In this document: one piece after another, positions 27,318 to 35,743 of the stretch
How positions within the stretch are numbered: position 1 is the first letter of the stretch
Layout of the letters: every line of letters begins with the position of its first letter
Source: Paenibacillus sonchi
GTDB taxonomy: Bacteria; Bacillota; Bacilli; Paenibacillales; Paenibacillaceae
Direction: 5' to 3'
Assembly (NCBI RefSeq): GCF_016772475.1
Contig: NZ_CP068595.1
Coordinates: 2,108,001 to 2,172,000, forward strand
DNA length: 64,000 nt
The notes under the pieces: model-generated
The model's input: the letters and a program-made list of their open reading frames with translations, nothing else
Databases searched by the model: none
Told to the model about the DNA's origin: nothing
Translations under genes and position numbers: made by a program

Positions 27318-27710
27318 TCATCCTCCTTCCGTTATTAAGCTGCGCAATTTAGTTAGAGCTTTTAAGCGGTGTTTCGAGACATTTTGTTGGGATACTCCCA
27401 ATATTCTGGCTATTTCCTTGTCATTTAGTCCTTGTACGTAAGCAAAAGATAAAATCTGTTGTTGTTGTGCTGAGAGGGATTCATAAGCTTGATAAAGTGA
27501 GTGATCCGTAATGTGATCTTTTAAATTTGGTGGCACAGATTCTGAATCATGAACAGTAAGTAAGACAGATTCTAGGTTTTCATCGTTGTCTAAAGTCAGC
27601 GGGAATCGGCTGTCCTTCATTCGTCTCTTTTTGTCATAATTGATAGAGTTATAGTGAATAAGATTGGCCACATACCTGATAAAACGACGATTTACCTCAT
27701 CCTTATTCAA
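27318..27710 (-). CDS. Sigma factor with region 4 only (SigO/UviA-like)
   Basis: This 130-residue protein has a C-terminal sigma region 4 helix-turn-helix (residues 75-127: LSAQQQQILSFAYVQGLNDK, then EIARILGVSQQNVSKH). A canonical region 2 is missing from its first 70 residues. It begins with TTG at 27708-27710, preceded by an AAAGGGGGGG ribosome site. The likely region-2 partner is the RsoA-like protein encoded two genes downstream. The promoter-like motif about 43 bp upstream is repeated before the lysozyme gene, consistent with autoregulation and control of lysis. The gene is AT-rich and looks horizontally acquired. Confidence 0.8.
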   Translation of the reverse strand: MNKDEVNRRFIRYVANLIHYNSINYDKKRRMKDSRFPLTLDNDENLESVLLTVHDSESVPPNLKDHITDHSLYQAYESLSAQQQQILSFAYVQGLNDKEIARILGVSQQNVSKHRLKALTKLRSLITEGG

Positions 27711-27752
27711 TATAAGCCCCCCCTTTCCTAATGAAGAGATTGCTCCTACTTA

Positions 27753-27793
27753 ATAAAGAGAGATGAAACAGTGTTTTACAACCAATTTCCAAA
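27753..27793 (-). promoter_or_regulatory. Promoter-like motif upstream of sigma gene (copy B)
   Basis: On the minus strand TTTGGAAATTGGTTGTAAA is followed after 8 bases by TCATCTCTCTTTAT. It matches copy A at 26913-26954 and ends 43 bases before the sigma start codon. Confidence 0.65.
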
Positions 27794-28201
27794 AAAATAA
27801 GAACAAATGTTCTATATTTTATCATTAATAGAGCTAAGGTCAAAGTCATATCTAGAAAGATCAGGGAAGGCATGGAGGCATCATGTCCGCTCTGCGTTGT
27901 TGCGCTCCCATCAAGCAGTCATGCATAAAGGCAGCACCATATAAAAAAGAACCGGCATACGATACGCCAGTTCTTGAAATAGAAGACACCAAATAGGGTA
28001 AACCTCCTAATCTTGGGATGGTTACCTTTTTAAATTTTTAACATATAACCATTGCCTGCACTTGGTGACAACGATGCTGGTACTACCCCGAGAAGGGGAA
28101 GAGAGGCCCTATATAGAATTAAGAGCTAAAGCACTGCAATTCAAGTCAAAACTGCAACAGCCGGCTCTGCTAAGATCAATAGAGAAAGGAGGGAACACGA
28201 C
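27794..28201. other. Intergenic region with a minus-strand terminator-like hairpin
   Basis: No gene is clear in these 400 bp. At about 27949-27980 the minus strand reads AAGAACTGGC, a loop, then GCCGGTTCTTTTTTAT, a plausible terminator with no recognisable gene before it. An AGGAGG lies upstream on that strand near 28003-28008. A short unrecognised peptide or small RNA might end here. The AraC gene ribosome site (AAAGGAGG) is at the right end. Confidence 0.4.
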
Positions 28202-29107
28202 ATGTACGAATGGAATGAGATGGTTCAGCTCATGGTAGATTGGGTCGACAGGGATCTTGCCACAGTGCCTTCACTTCTGAAAATGTCAGAGCAGCTTGGC
28301 TACTCGCCATATTACTGCACGAAGCAGTTTCACTCGCTGACCGGGATGACGCTGCGGGACTACATCTGGCAGCGAAGAATCAGCCGCGCCGCTCTCGAAC
28401 TGCGGGACACGGACGCCCGGATTCTGGACATTGCCTTGAAGTTCGGCTTTTCGTCACAGGAAGCGTTCTCACGGGCGTTTGTGAAAGCTTTTAAGATTTC
28501 GCCTCATGCTTACCGGAAGGCACCCAGGCCCATTCCGCTCGCGATTCGCCCGGAAGTGTTCTCCCCTTATCACTATCTAATCAAGGAGCGGGATAAGATG
28601 AGACAGGTTCATTTGCAGGAAGCGGAAATCAAGGTCGAGTTCATACCGGCCCATAAGTTCATTGGGATCTGGGATGCGGAGGTGAACAATTACGGCCGGT
28701 TCTGGGAGCACGGCCATGATTGCGACGAGGTGTCGGGAACGCTGGAAAGTATGTCCCATCATACGCTGCCCGGACAAATTGGCCAAACGGCGGGCTGGTT
28801 CTACCAGAACGGGCGAAAAGGGTACCTGTATGGAATCCCTGTGGCGGCTGACTATAACGGGGAGATCCCGGAGGGAATGGAGGTCAGAGATATTCCTGAA
28901 TCCGAGTATCTGGTCTTCTTCCACCCGCCGTTCGATTATCTGAAGGACAACGGTGAAGTGATGCAGATCGTAGAGCAGGTGGCCTGGAATTATAATCCGG
29001 AAAGCATGGGCTATCAGTGGGATGAGGATACCAAGCAGGATTATCAGCGTCATTTTCCGGAGGGATACGGGTATGCGGTGCTGCGGCCGGTGAAGAAGCT
29101 GGGGTAG
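28202..29107 (+). CDS. AraC-family regulator with GyrI-like effector domain
   Basis: This 301-residue regulator has an N-terminal AraC double helix-turn-helix (residues 8-108, with YSPYYCTKQFHSLTGMTLRD and FSSQEAFSRAFVKAF). A C-terminal GyrI-like/effector-binding domain covers about residues 135-300. The order matches the Rob/SoxS-related two-domain group that responds to small hydrophobic compounds. A good ribosome site precedes ATG 28202. It is monocistronic with a strong terminator. The target genes are unknown. Confidence 0.9.
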   Translation: MYEWNEMVQLMVDWVDRDLATVPSLLKMSEQLGYSPYYCTKQFHSLTGMTLRDYIWQRRISRAALELRDTDARILDIALKFGFSSQEAFSRAFVKAFKISPHAYRKAPRPIPLAIRPEVFSPYHYLIKERDKMRQVHLQEAEIKVEFIPAHKFIGIWDAEVNNYGRFWEHGHDCDEVSGTLESMSHHTLPGQIGQTAGWFYQNGRKGYLYGIPVAADYNGEIPEGMEVRDIPESEYLVFFHPPFDYLKDNGEVMQIVEQVAWNYNPESMGYQWDEDTKQDYQRHFPEGYGYAVLRPVKKLG

Positions 29108-29136
29108 GGTGCAGAGCCCAACGGTAGTATGCTTGA

Positions 29137-29166
29137 AAAAAGAGAAGCGCTCCTGCGCTTCTCTTT
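29137..29166. terminator. Terminator between AraC and XRE genes
   Basis: AAAGAGAAGCGC pairs with GCGCTTCTCTTT around TCCT, with A- and T-rich flanks on both sides. It serves the convergent genes. Confidence 0.88.
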
Positions 29167-29187
29167 AATTACCCCACATTTTTTCGG

Positions 29188-30963
29188 CTAATGTTGCAAG
29201 ACTGCCTGTGCAAGCGCCTCTCCCCGAAGCTCCAAGGCTGCAACTGTCTGAAGCAGTTTGGCTTGCTGTTCCCGCTGTTCTCGGGTCCATAACTGTCTGG
29301 AGATGTCCGATTTAACGGAAGCCGGGTCAGTCATGCAATTATAATATCCTGCAAGTAACGCAGCGATCTGTGCGTATAATTCCGCCAGTTCGGACAGAGC
29401 TGTATATCCAGGACGGTTCCCCAGCAGCGGTAGAGATTCTTGCAGATAAGCCGCAGCGCTTCTTCGGGCATCGGTTAATCCCATCATGCAGAAGTGGTTC
29501 ACCCCCAGCCTGCGCGCAAAGTCCTTGTCGCTTGCGTTCTTATACCAGGCATCATCCAAAAGCCCATCCTGCCAGACCTCAAAAGCCCTGTAACCAAGGC
29601 TGTAGTCTCCATTCCCGGCGGTATTCATCGAATCCACCCTAATTCTGAACGAAGCATACAGATTATCCAATGCTGACGGGATATTCTCCTGGTTGCCTAT
29701 ACGGACAAGCATGTAAGGCCAATTGTCCACGTTCAGATAACCCTTGCTGACTTTCATGTATTCCAGAAACTCCGGATCATTGCGAAGCTTCTCAAAGGTT
29801 TCATCGTCAAAATAACTGCGGCACAGCAGAGTGCCGCCAGCATCCAAATAGCCGGTGATCACTCCCCACTCAGGGGCGACCCGCAGGTTGATGGCTATAG
29901 GAAGCTGATGATTGCGGATGCTCTCCAAGATGTTGTGCTTTTCCAATCTGCGCTCCTCGGGATTCAGATTGTTGGCCCAAATGGCGGTTAGCCCATAGGC
30001 GTTAAACGCCGGATCGGAGTAGTTATAGGCCACAAGTGCATCCGTCGAGCTGTAGTCCCACATAGCTGTAAAAGCAATTCTCCAGCACGCTCCCGACACT
30101 CCCATAATCTGCTCGTAGGTGGTATCTACTCCTCTTGCTGTCAGTGACAAAAGAAGTGCCCCTGCCCAGGAGCAGTCCATCCCTCTGCCAAAGCCCAGCC
30201 GACCTACCCCCTCTACAATGCAATGCTCATGAGGAGATTCCGTTCGGAAAAGCCGGGTCCGATCTGGAGTATAGTGGATCTGTTCACCTTCCGCGCAGCT
30301 TACCGCATGAATGCCCTCCTCGTTCAGATATAGGAGCAGCAGATAATCGTTACCATTGTTGTCGATCAGACTTGGAAAAAGCTTATGACTGGCAGTGAGC
30401 TGTTTCCATTGAAAAAACTCATAATGTTTTATTTTGTTTAATACATTGCGGTTTGCCTGTTCATTGCCGTAGGCGGCGAATACGATATCAAGCTCGCTTG
30501 GGCTGGAAGCATAGCCTGTGGAATGAAGATCAATGGTAAGCAGATCGTCATTAAACACATAAGTGGCATAGACTCCAGAAGGAGTCTCATATTTCAGGAG
30601 CAGCAGCTTCAGGCGGTCGCTCTTGATGGACTCTGGAAAAGTTAACTTGTTGACCACAAGATTCAATCTGTTGCCGACAATAAGTTGATTAACAAAATGG
30701 GTGACATCATATGCCGCTTGACCATCGGTATAAACTGCGCTAAGAACGACCAGCTTCTGGGGCAGCAATATGCTGTCTATAGAGTGGCCCAATAGGCTGG
30801 ACAATAGTGGAAGACTAGAGGTTTCAGGCAATGATTTACCGGTTTCCCATTTTGAAACCGCCTGGGCGCTGACATTTAACTGTTCCGCCAGTTGTTCCTG
30901 TGACATGTGTTTTTCTTTCCGGAGTCTGGCAATCCGCTTGCCCACTTGTTCGCTGCTGATCAT
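29188..30963 (-). CDS. XRE regulator fused to C39/BtrH_N-like domain
   Basis: This is a 591-residue two-part protein. Residues 1-65 are an XRE helix-turn-helix (RLRKEKHMSQEQLAEQLNVS, then AQAVSKWETGK). The large remainder contains, near residue 260, GMDCSWAGALLLSLTARGVD followed by QIMGVSGACWRIAF. This resembles the start of the C39-like/BtrH_N fold, with Cys early and the LxGxSG motif after it. Such domains are cysteine-protease-like or acyltransferase-like. I start at ATG 30963, with GGGAG upstream, rather than the in-frame TTG at 30984. Possible roles are ligand sensing through a dead papain-like fold or a regulator with catalytic activity; neither is proven. Confidence 0.8.
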   Translation of the reverse strand: MISSEQVGKRIARLRKEKHMSQEQLAEQLNVSAQAVSKWETGKSLPETSSLPLLSSLLGHSIDSILLPQKLVVLSAVYTDGQAAYDVTHFVNQLIVGNRLNLVVNKLTFPESIKSDRLKLLLLKYETPSGVYATYVFNDDLLTIDLHSTGYASSPSELDIVFAAYGNEQANRNVLNKIKHYEFFQWKQLTASHKLFPSLIDNNGNDYLLLLYLNEEGIHAVSCAEGEQIHYTPDRTRLFRTESPHEHCIVEGVGRLGFGRGMDCSWAGALLLSLTARGVDTTYEQIMGVSGACWRIAFTAMWDYSSTDALVAYNYSDPAFNAYGLTAIWANNLNPEERRLEKHNILESIRNHQLPIAINLRVAPEWGVITGYLDAGGTLLCRSYFDDETFEKLRNDPEFLEYMKVSKGYLNVDNWPYMLVRIGNQENIPSALDNLYASFRIRVDSMNTAGNGDYSLGYRAFEVWQDGLLDDAWYKNASDKDFARRLGVNHFCMMGLTDARRSAAAYLQESLPLLGNRPGYTALSELAELYAQIAALLAGYYNCMTDPASVKSDISRQLWTREQREQQAKLLQTVAALELRGEALAQAVLQH

Positions 30964-31076
30964 ATTACATCTCCCAAGATTCAATTCGACGTCGTAGGTC
31001 TATTATAATTCCATCCTCTTAAAAGAACATGGATTAGCGGTTGGGCAGAAGGATAAAGATGCAACTGTAGGTTGAT

Positions 31077-31293
31077 CTATATAAGTTGAACTTAAAGAAT
31101 TCATAAAAGGGAAGAAGTGCGGAGGGGAAGTTTGGAACTGGAAGAGCGAATGCGTCCGCCTTTGTCACCAGATTTCAACCGCTAAAGGCGGTTCAAATCA
31201 AGAAATCTGGGGACAACAGCGGCTGGAAGTCCAAACATTCCCTGCAGTGACGACCATATCCCACAATGTAAAACTAAAGTTCAACTTATATAG
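31077..31293 (+). repeat. Structured intergenic repeat, copy 2 (217 bp, perfect 17-bp ends)
   Basis: Perfect terminal inverted repeats, CTATATAAGTTGAACTT and its reverse complement, bound the element. The core has GTTTGGAACT, GAGCGAATGCGTCCGCC, then GTCACCAGATTT pairing with AAATCTGGGGAC around ACCGC/GCGGT, and AGTCCAAAC. It is in the opposite orientation to copy 1. It lies at the left edge of the AT-rich glycan island. No clear target-site duplication is visible. Confidence 0.85.
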
Positions 31294-31313
31294 GAATCAT
31301 TATTCAAACATTA

Positions 31314-31905
31314 TTACAATAACTGCTCCCAGCTTAATGGAGTTCCAATTTTTAGATCTCTTTTAATTTGTTTTCCTAAGAGCAAATCGTAGTATTTTGG
31401 ATCTAACCCAAATCCCGGACGAATCACTTTTATATTTTCCAATGTCAGTACTTCGCCAGCCTTTATATCCTTAGAAATATAAATCGAGCGTCTGAATTGA
31501 AGTGAATGTTCTTCCTCCTTTGTGGGGCCGATTGAAACTCCACCCAATGATTTCCAGGCTGTATCCGTTTCTCTCACAAGTGCAGCAAATTCTTCAGGCT
31601 CCAAAGAAAAAGCAGAATCAACTCCACCTTCATCACGGTTAAGTGTAAAATGCTTTTCAATGACTGTGCTGCCAAGTGGAACACTTGCAACAGCTGCTCC
31701 AACTCCCAATGTATGGTCTGATAAACCAACCTGACAATGAAATACATCTCTTAAATAGGGAATCGTATGAAGATTTCACCAAGTGAAGCCATCCCTGTTG
31801 AAATAATCATCGGCTTTCCTTTGGATGCGACTTTTCTTAATAAAGGGATATCATTATTTTCGAAGGAGGCAATCTTGTAGCAAGCAACATCAAGGGTTTC
31901 TCAAA
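31314..31905 (-). pseudogene. pseI: Truncated pseI/neuB-type nonulosonate synthase
   Basis: The minus strand carries a remnant of a pseudaminic/N-acetylneuraminic acid synthase. Its 5' piece reads [20 protein letters not shown] and [14 protein letters not shown], then there is an internal deletion with frame change near 31770. The remainder includes RDVFHCQVGLSDHTLGVGAA, IEKHFTLNRDEGGVDSAFS and a C-terminal SAF domain. The N-terminal barrel half is absent. The 5' break lies directly against the stop of a truncated glycosyltransferase at 31908. The island therefore once had, or recombined with, a nonulosonic acid pathway. Confidence 0.85.
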
Positions 31906-31907
31906 AT

Positions 31908-33131
31908 TCAATGTTTTTCTACGGTATAATAAACATCTTTAATATGGTCATAATTTGCTGCAATTTGCCGTAAAGTATCATTAGCTTTTAAATCAGCGGC
32001 AATTACGGTATCAAAATGCTGACTAATTCGAATCAATTCACTTTTATTTTCGTAAAATATAAAATGAACCGCTTGATGTGGATATATTTTTGTAAGATAT
32101 TCTTTAAAAAGAAAAGGTACAGCCAATTTTAGAAGTATATTATCTCTATACATTCTTTTTGTTTCTTTTATCATCGTTTCAAGGTTGCTGTTTTTTTCCG
32201 GGTCAGAGCAGATAAGCATAATAGCCCTATTGTAATCATACATACAACTGCTATTAATTAGCGCTAGATCAATTTCTTCCCTTATTCTTGCAAGTTCAAT
32301 GTTATTTTTTATTTCAGTGTAATGATGTTTAACAATTGTTGGTGTATGTTTTTCCCGTAGAAGTCTCCCTGCATTTTTCCTTTTCTCGTTTTTTTCTTCA
32401 GTATTATAACTTTTGGATTTATAATGATAAATATAGCAATCATCGGCAACCTTTAGTTTAAACCCTGCATTGACTGCCCGAATACAATAATCATCCTCTC
32501 CCCCATAGCAAGGAAAGTTTATTTCATCCTGATCACCTATTTTTTCAATGACGGAACGGTTAATCATATAACAAAACCCATTCACTTGATTAACAACTGG
32601 AAATATTCTTTTTGATTGTTGTTCTATAAAATATGCCATTTGTTCAATGGTTAGCTCTTTACCTCCTAATTTGTCCAATTCGTTTACCGTGCCTCCATTT
32701 CCATTAACATCCTTAGGTACTGACTGATAGCTGGCCGAATTTGATAAAGGTCCAACAATTCCTGTACTGCTTTCAGATTCCATACAATCCATCAGTTTTT
32801 CTAACCAATGAATAGATACAATTGTGTCACTATTTAATAACACACAATATTTTGATGTAGACAATTTCAGTCCTTGATTTGATGCAATTGTGTAATCAGT
32901 CTTTGAGTTATTAGTTTTTAATTTACAATCATATTTCCTTGCGAAAGAAGCTAAATAGTCTTTTGTTTCTTTTTCACTCCCACTATCCACAATGATTAAA
33001 TTGAATGGAATGGTTTTTTTTGCTATCAAGGATTCTAAGCACAATTTGACATACTCCAACGCGTTATATACACAGACTATTACATCTATAGTATGTGATC
33101 TGTTTAAATTACCACTTTCCAATAATCTCAC
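31908..33131 (-). CDS. GT2 glycosyltransferase, probably C-terminally truncated
   Basis: This 407-residue protein begins with a GT-A fold of family 2 (TIDVIVCVYNALEYVKLCLE, NSDTIVS as the DxD-like metal site, and YGGEDDYCIRA). It is a paralogue of the middle of the 873-residue protein at 46045-48666. In that protein the match continues into a GT4 domain. Here it stops inside the first GT4 strands (ELIRISQHFDTVIAAD), right against the broken pseI remnant. The end therefore looks like a recombination junction. The GT2 half may still be active. GTG at 33131 is the start. Confidence 0.82.
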   Translation of the reverse strand: MRLLESGNLNRSHTIDVIVCVYNALEYVKLCLESLIAKKTIPFNLIIVDSGSEKETKDYLASFARKYDCKLKTNNSKTDYTIASNQGLKLSTSKYCVLLNSDTIVSIHWLEKLMDCMESESSTGIVGPLSNSASYQSVPKDVNGNGGTVNELDKLGGKELTIEQMAYFIEQQSKRIFPVVNQVNGFCYMINRSVIEKIGDQDEINFPCYGGEDDYCIRAVNAGFKLKVADDCYIYHYKSKSYNTEEKNEKRKNAGRLLREKHTPTIVKHHYTEIKNNIELARIREEIDLALINSSCMYDYNRAIMLICSDPEKNSNLETMIKETKRMYRDNILLKLAVPFLFKEYLTKIYPHQAVHFIFYENKSELIRISQHFDTVIAADLKANDTLRQIAANYDHIKDVYYTVEKH

Positions 33132-33163
33132 CTCTACCTCTATTTTTTCCTCCCTTTTAAAGG

Positions 33164-34714
33164 CTAAAAGTTCATTCTATATAAGCGATTTCGCATTTTA
33201 ATAATTTCTAGACGTCTTTTTGAAAGACTTAATGATTCAACAATAAAAGTTGAATTAGCAGTTGGAATTAGTTCATGCTTAAACCTCTGTGAATGAGTGC
33301 GTTTAAATATTTCTTGTGTTGCCCCACCATATTCATCAACACGCTCACAGAACATGCCAGCTCTTATTAGATCATTTCGGTAAACACAGGAGAAGTTCTC
33401 AACAAATCCTTTTATTGTTCCTTTTGTGCCAAATAACCATTTTTTAGGCATTAGATTTTTGACAAATTCACTAATAGCATTGGAATGCATACTTATACGC
33501 TGATCGCAAAACACTAAAATATCACCACTTGCCTCTATTATCCCTACATTACGAGCTCTAGCTAGCCCATAATCATTTTCCTTTCGGGATGTGTTTCGAT
33601 ATACAACTGGAAAAGAGACTGAACGTGCAAATTCCTCTATTACTGACTGATTTTCACTATTCGGATTGTCATCACAGATAATTAACTCTTTATTAATATA
33701 ATCTTGGGCAGCAATAGATTGTAAACAATTAAGTATTGTATGATGATATTCATAAATTGTTACAATTACAGAGACTGGGGTTCCAGGAAAAAGGGAACTG
33801 TAAAGCTTTTGATAATTGTATGCTCTGCGTTCGTCTGCTTGCTTTGAGCCAATTTGCCAAGCTCTCTCGCGCATAACTAAGAGCTCTTGCTCGTTGCTCA
33901 GAAGATTCTCAATAGCATTTGTCAATGAAGCGACATCATTTAATGGAGACTCTAATAATCGAATACTATTCTTTTTGTTAAGTTCTGGCACATGTCCGAC
34001 TGAACGGGAAAGAATTGGCACCCCAGAGATCATGGCCTCTAATATTGAAACAGGTCCAATCTCACTTTCATCCGAGTTACAAACGAATAAGGTAGATTGA
34101 TAATACAATTGTTGAAGTTCTTCCTTACTCATCTCTTGTCGGTAAGTAACACGTCCAGTTTCTAACACTTTACTTAAATAGCTTTCATCCGATTTTCGAC
34201 CAACCAATAAAAGGTTTAGCCCAAGGTTACGGCATGCAACTGCTACTTCAAAAACTCCCTTTTCTTGCTTTATTTCATCGGTAACCATAATCAAATTTTT
34301 ATTATTCGTCCACTTGTCATTAAAAGTCCAGAAATTAGTATCCACTGTTAAAGGAATAAACACGCTGCCCGGTATTCTTCTTTGCATTGTTTTATTTGAA
34401 GTGACTACTTTATCAAACATGCTATATTGACTGTTATTTAGATAATCAGGAATATGGTTGGTTAATATTTTTTTCTTTTCTGAAAGCCAGGAATACCTGT
34501 TTAATAGCAAAAGCGCAATATGAGGATGTTGAAAATCAATAATGTCTGCATCCTTACCGTATTTTTCGAATCGCATAAGTTGAGAAGTACTTGGGGTTGT
34601 AGGATGTACATCGAAAACTTGGTAATCATAGCGATCCATATAGGGCAATAAACCATTAGCTAAATAATCTATATCTGAACCGATCTGGTCAATTACGCTA
34701 ACTATTTTTAACAA
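33164..34714 (-). CDS. Two-domain glycosyltransferase (GT4-like plus GT2)
   Basis: This bifunctional sugar transferase has an N-terminal GT-B fold (GT4-like) including the donor-site motif SESEIGPVSILEAMISGVP-type segment near residue 260. A C-terminal GT2 domain starts at VSVIVTIYEYHHTILNCLQS, with FCDQRISM in the position of the metal site. I start at TTG 34714, giving LKIVSVIDQIGSD as expected for a GT4 start. An in-frame GTG at 34771 would add 19 residues. The gene lies downstream of NeuD, with a 21-G tract on the coding strand between them. The sugar is unknown. Confidence 0.85.
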   Translation of the reverse strand: MLKIVSVIDQIGSDIDYLANGLLPYMDRYDYQVFDVHPTTPSTSQLMRFEKYGKDADIIDFQHPHIALLLLNRYSWLSEKKKILTNHIPDYLNNSQYSMFDKVVTSNKTMQRRIPGSVFIPLTVDTNFWTFNDKWTNNKNLIMVTDEIKQEKGVFEVAVACRNLGLNLLLVGRKSDESYLSKVLETGRVTYRQEMSKEELQQLYYQSTLFVCNSDESEIGPVSILEAMISGVPILSRSVGHVPELNKKNSIRLLESPLNDVASLTNAIENLLSNEQELLVMRERAWQIGSKQADERRAYNYQKLYSSLFPGTPVSVIVTIYEYHHTILNCLQSIAAQDYINKELIICDDNPNSENQSVIEEFARSVSFPVVYRNTSRKENDYGLARARNVGIIEASGDILVFCDQRISMHSNAISEFVKNLMPKKWLFGTKGTIKGFVENFSCVYRNDLIRAGMFCERVDEYGGATQEIFKRTHSQRFKHELIPTANSTFIVESLSLSKRRLEIIKMRNRLYRMNF

Positions 34715-34873
34715 AATTATATCCCATCCTTTCCTCCCACTATAAAATAATAAATGCTCTTGTTTACTCACTCGTTCCTAGGATTTGAGATTTTCCACTC
34801 ACATCCTCAATTAACTTATGTCTCAAATTTAATCATTGTCACTTAATTTGAAAGAAAAGGCTACTGATTGTAT

Positions 34874-34894
34874 CCCCCCCCCCCCCCCCCCCCC
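34874..34894. repeat. 21-base poly-C tract (possible phase-variation site)
   Basis: An uninterrupted run of 21 C (21 G on the coding strand) lies 7 bp after the NeuD stop and about 160 bp before the next glycosyltransferase start. Such tracts change length often by slippage. It is outside reading frames, so any effect would be on transcription or RNA. Confidence 0.9.
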
Positions 34895-34901
34895 GGCCAC
34901 A

Positions 34902-35561
34902 TCAGCGGGTATATCTTAAAAATTTTGCTGGGTTACCAACAACTACATTGTTTTTCGGAACATCACGCAAAACGGCACTATTCATCCCAACAAGTGAAAA
35001 ATCACCTATTGATACATTTTGTTTTATTGAGCTATTTGTTCCTATATAGCATGATTTACCAATTGAAACAACACCGGAAATACAAACTCCACCAGCAATA
35101 CAGGAGTAATCGCCGATAATATCATCGTGACTTATCACTGTATTTGGAAGGATGATTACATGATCACCAATTTTAACATTCGATGTAATCGTGACATTCT
35201 GGAAAATAACCGTCCCCCGACCAATATCAGACATTTTTGATATATGGGCAGTAGGATGAATAATAGTTTCGAATTTTTCGATACCGACTTTCGTCTTTGC
35301 TATAATAGATTCTTTTTCCCAAAAATTTCGAGGACTTCCTATACCGTTCACAATAAAATGCGATGGAGGAAGATCTTTGGCAGTGGGAAGCGGGCCAAGA
35401 ATGGGTAACCCTGCAATCCTTTGTCCCCAATGATCTGGGTTATCATCAAGAAATCCGACACATTCATATTTTAATTGAATAGCATTAATGTCATTTATTG
35501 TATCCAAAATATCAATACAGTTTCCACCTGTACCTAAGATAACAATTGGTCTGATTGTCAT
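34902..35561 (-). CDS. NeuD/PglD-type sugar O- or N-acetyltransferase
   Basis: This 219-residue protein has an N-terminal nucleotide-sugar-binding Rossmann-like domain (PIVILGTGGNCIDILDTI, VGFLDDNP). A C-terminal left-handed beta-helix of hexapeptide repeats follows, ending in GNPAKFLR. This is the PglD/NeuD family, which acetylates amino sugars or sialic-type acids using acetyl-CoA. It is the first gene on the minus strand at this point and shares its upstream region with a divergent CgeB-like gene. Next to a broken nonulosonate synthase it may have belonged to that pathway. Confidence 0.9.
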   Translation of the reverse strand: MTIRPIVILGTGGNCIDILDTINDINAIQLKYECVGFLDDNPDHWGQRIAGLPILGPLPTAKDLPPSHFIVNGIGSPRNFWEKESIIAKTKVGIEKFETIIHPTAHISKMSDIGRGTVIFQNVTITSNVKIGDHVIILPNTVISHDDIIGDYSCIAGGVCISGVVSIGKSCYIGTNSSIKQNVSIGDFSLVGMNSAVLRDVPKNNVVVGNPAKFLRYTR

Positions 35562-35743
35562 TATTACACACTCCTTGAAAGTCGATTAGTTATATTAATG
35601 TATGAGACATTAAAAATGTGTTTAATCGGAAATTCCATTCAAGTCTATGGAATGTTAAACATCCAATGCATAATATAATTTTGAAACTTGTAGATGGATT
35701 TTTCATGAGTTGATTGTATTGACTAATTTGAAAGGAGTAGCTA

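Noticed and set aside
26213..27710. A prophage
   Set aside because: Only a lysozyme and small regulators are present. There are no structural, terminase or integrase genes, so a small lysis or bacteriocin-type cassette fits better.
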